A DNA stretch of 15,142 nt from an uncultured Megasphaera sp. (lineage in GTDB: Bacteria; Bacillota; Negativicutes; Veillonellales; Megasphaeraceae), in assembly GCA_902464195.1 (NCBI GenBank), contig CABQJB010000027.1:1-15142 (forward strand). Reading direction: 5' to 3'. Under the pieces are notes generated by a model that made no database searches, was not told the origin of the DNA, and saw nothing but the letters and a program-made list of their open reading frames with translations. Below are positions 13,418-15,142 of the stretch, piece after piece; the stretch's first letter is position 1; the number at the start of each line of letters is the position of its first letter. Both the position numbers and the translations under genes were made by a program.

Positions 13418-14314
13418 ATGCGTTTAGGTATTATCGGCGCCGGCAGAGTCGGCGCTTCTTTTGTTTTAGCTTTTCCTTCTGATGTCGAAGGAATCCTTTG
13501 TTCCACAGAAGAACATACACAACAAATGGCCTGCCGTCTCCACGTCAACGCCTATACCGACGGCGCCGAACTCGTACGGCACTGCGATGTCCTGCTGCTC
13601 ACGGTACGTGACGATGCCCTGGCTCCGGTGAGCCGGGAATTGGCCGCCTCCCTGGCAGGGGATACGCTGCCGCCTCGGACCTGTATATTTCACTGCAGCG
13701 GTGCTATGGATTTGTCGCCTCTTCAGCCCCTTTCACGGTTGGGATATCCTGTTGGCAGCCTTCATCCGCTGCAAAGTTTCGCCGAACCGTCGGCAGACCG
13801 CCTGAAAGGAATCTATATGGCTGTCGATGGCGATGAAACGGCGAAGGCTGTTGCGGCCGAGCTGGCCCGGACTCTGGGCAGTACGCCTTTTTTCGTACCG
13901 CCTGAAGAACGCATGCTCTACCATGCTGCGGCTTGCTTCTGTTCCAACTACGTCGTGACGGCCTTGGCCATTGCCCAGAAACTTATGAGCCGCTGGACCG
14001 GCAGTGCCGGCGATGCAGCCCAGGCGCTGCGGCCCCTCGTCGAAGGGACGATGGATAATGTCCGACAGCATCCACTGTGGCAGACGGCTTTGACCGGCCC
14101 TGTATCCCGCGGAGATGCCGGAACCGTTGCCAAACACCTGGCCATCATGCCGGAGAAATGGCTCCAGCCTTATTGTGCTTTTGGCTGCGCCGCTGCAGAG
14201 TTAGCCTTAGAAAACGGAACGATTACAGAGAAACAGCATGACACGCTGACAAGAATCCTTGCGATGGCGGAAGGAGTTCACCATGAACAAGAAAGTAACC
14301 AATCTGACCATTAA
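13418..14314 (+). CDS. Rossmann-like DUF2520 protein, possible ketopantoate reductase
   Basis: 298 aa from ATG 13418, chosen because GAGGG (13406-13410) precedes it and the protein then opens with the dinucleotide-binding motif MRLGIIGAGRVGASF (GxGxxG). The in-frame upstream ATG at 13328 lies within the leader and precedes the terminator. The N-terminal Rossmann domain (about 1-125) is followed by SLHPLQSF, typical of DUF2520 proteins, and a helical C-terminal domain. It overlaps panB by 32 bp. Family members occur in pan operons, and a different class of ketopantoate reductase (PanG) has been described in Francisella, so NAD(P)H reduction of ketopantoate to pantoate is a reasonable but unproven role. 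No classical PanE is seen in the window. Confidence 0.85.
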   Translation: MRLGIIGAGRVGASFVLAFPSDVEGILCSTEEHTQQMACRLHVNAYTDGAELVRHCDVLLLTVRDDALAPVSRELAASLAGDTLPPRTCIFHCSGAMDLSPLQPLSRLGYPVGSLHPLQSFAEPSADRLKGIYMAVDGDETAKAVAAELARTLGSTPFFVPPEERMLYHAAACFCSNYVVTALAIAQKLMSRWTGSAGDAAQALRPLVEGTMDNVRQHPLWQTALTGPVSRGDAGTVAKHLAIMPEKWLQPYCAFGCAAAELALENGTITEKQHDTLTRILAMAEGVHHEQESNQSDH

Positions 14315-15122
14315 GAAAATGAAACAGGAAGGCACACCGATTTCCATGATTACGGCTTATGATTATATCATGGCTCAGAACGTCGATGAAGCCGGTATCG
14401 ACATGATTCTCGTCGGCGATTCCCTGGGCAATGTCGTCATGGGCCATACGTCGACACTGCCCGTGACTATGGAAGATATGATCCACCATACGGCGGCTGT
14501 CGTCCGCGGCGTCAAACGGGCCCTGGTCGTCGGCGACATGCCCTTCATGAGCTATCAGGAAAGCACCCAGCAGGCCCTGCACAATGCCGGCCGGCTCATG
14601 AAGGAAACGGGCTGCGACGCCGTCAAGCTCGAAGGCGGCGCCAGTGTCTGCGATGCCGTCAAAGCCATGACGACAGCCGGCATCCCCGTCGTCGGCCACA
14701 TCGGCCTGACGCCGCAGTCCGTCCATCAGCTCGGCGGCTATCGCGTCCAGGGTAAGAACAGCGAAACGGCTAAGAAATTGATTGCCGATGCCTTGAAGCT
14801 GGAAGAAGCCGGCGCTTTTGCCATGGTTCTGGAATGTGTCCCGACGGATATCGCCACGGAAATCACCAAAGCCCTGCATACGGCAGCGACCATCGGCATC
14901 GGTGCCGGTAATGGCTGCGATGGCCAGGTCCTGGTCTGCACGGACCTCCTGGGCATGAGCAGTGGCTTCCGCCCGAAATTCGTCAAGACCTATGCCGACC
15001 TCCATCAGACCATCGTCGATGCCGTAGGTCAGTACATCCACGACGTCAAAGACCGCAGCTTCCCCGACGAAGCCCACGGCTTCGCCGTAGACCCGGAAGT
15101 CGTCAAAGCCATGAAAGAATAG
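14283..15122 (+). CDS. panB: 3-methyl-2-oxobutanoate hydroxymethyltransferase
   Basis: Cytosolic TIM-barrel enzyme making ketopantoate from 2-oxoisovalerate and 5,10-methylene-THF, the first committed step to pantothenate and CoA. 279 aa, close to the usual 265-285. Metal and substrate residues are present: Asp46 (VGDSLG), Asp85 (VGDMPF), Lys115/Glu117 (VKLEGG) and the catalytic Glu184 (LECVP); GHIGLTPQS and GGYRVQG are also clear. The start is ATG 14283 with AAGGAG at 14271-14276, 6 nt away; the upstream in-frame ATG at 14259 lacks such a site. It overlaps the DUF2520 gene, implying coupling under control of the leader at 13246-13417. Confidence 0.97.
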   Translation: MNKKVTNLTIKKMKQEGTPISMITAYDYIMAQNVDEAGIDMILVGDSLGNVVMGHTSTLPVTMEDMIHHTAAVVRGVKRALVVGDMPFMSYQESTQQALHNAGRLMKETGCDAVKLEGGASVCDAVKAMTTAGIPVVGHIGLTPQSVHQLGGYRVQGKNSETAKKLIADALKLEEAGAFAMVLECVPTDIATEITKALHTAATIGIGAGNGCDGQVLVCTDLLGMSSGFRPKFVKTYADLHQTIVDAVGQYIHDVKDRSFPDEAHGFAVDPEVVKAMKE

Positions 15123-15129
15123 GGGGAGG
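15121..15129 (+). promoter_or_regulatory. Ribosome binding site for a gene beyond the window
   Basis: AGGGGGAGG overlaps the panB stop codon. No start codon follows before the window ends at 15142, so the next gene, plausibly panC or panD by operon logic, begins just outside. Confidence 0.45.
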
Positions 15130-15142
15130 CAGCCGTCAGCAG

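Overview
The window is a gene-dense, moderately GC-rich bacterial chromosome segment. All protein genes are on the + strand except one MerR regulator. Gene order and protein types point to the Firmicutes sensu lato: lon-ysxC, then alaS-ireB-ruvX-DUF1292 in the Bacillus/Clostridium arrangement. The strong GTC/CTG/GCC codon preference, the moderate GC and the repeat style suggest a Negativicute, perhaps Megasphaera-like. That taxonomic call is inference; no rRNA is present.

Layout. 1-2912: the 3' bulk of lon (its first residues lie outside the window), overlapping the ribosome-assembly GTPase gene ysxC, then a repeat and terminator. 3102-5291: a promoter, a small thioredoxin, a GT2 glycosyltransferase of the GtrB/ArnC type whose TTG start directly follows the thioredoxin stop in the same frame, and a secreted NlpC/P60 hydrolase. 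5371-9120: a promoter, alaS, ireB, ruvX and a DUF1292 gene, closed by a terminator. 9124-11551: a repeat/terminator element abutting a LysR gene, then an MFS transporter. 11554-12166: a membrane-anchored thioredoxin-fold protein in which both active-site cysteines are serines. 12181-13109: two nearly identical tRNA-Val(GAC) genes, each with its own near-consensus promoter and terminator, flanking a minus-strand AdhR-like MerR gene. 13208-15142: a pantothenate operon start, made of a structured leader ending in an intrinsic terminator, a DUF2520 dehydrogenase-like gene (possible ketopantoate reductase), panB, and a ribosome binding site for a further gene beyond the edge.

Non-coding features worth attention. 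(1) A family of intergenic elements built from 7-bp units (about CCACTAG/CCACGAA, and their complement), often with an A/T-rich core and usually joined to a terminator hairpin; there are five sites in 15 kb. (2) The pan leader, where three segments can pair in mutually exclusive ways, as expected of a riboswitch or attenuator. (3) A 19-bp-spacer, palindrome-bearing promoter in front of merR, implying autoregulation. (4) A terminator hairpin placed directly before the LysR ribosome binding site. Most of the rest is ordinary housekeeping sequence.
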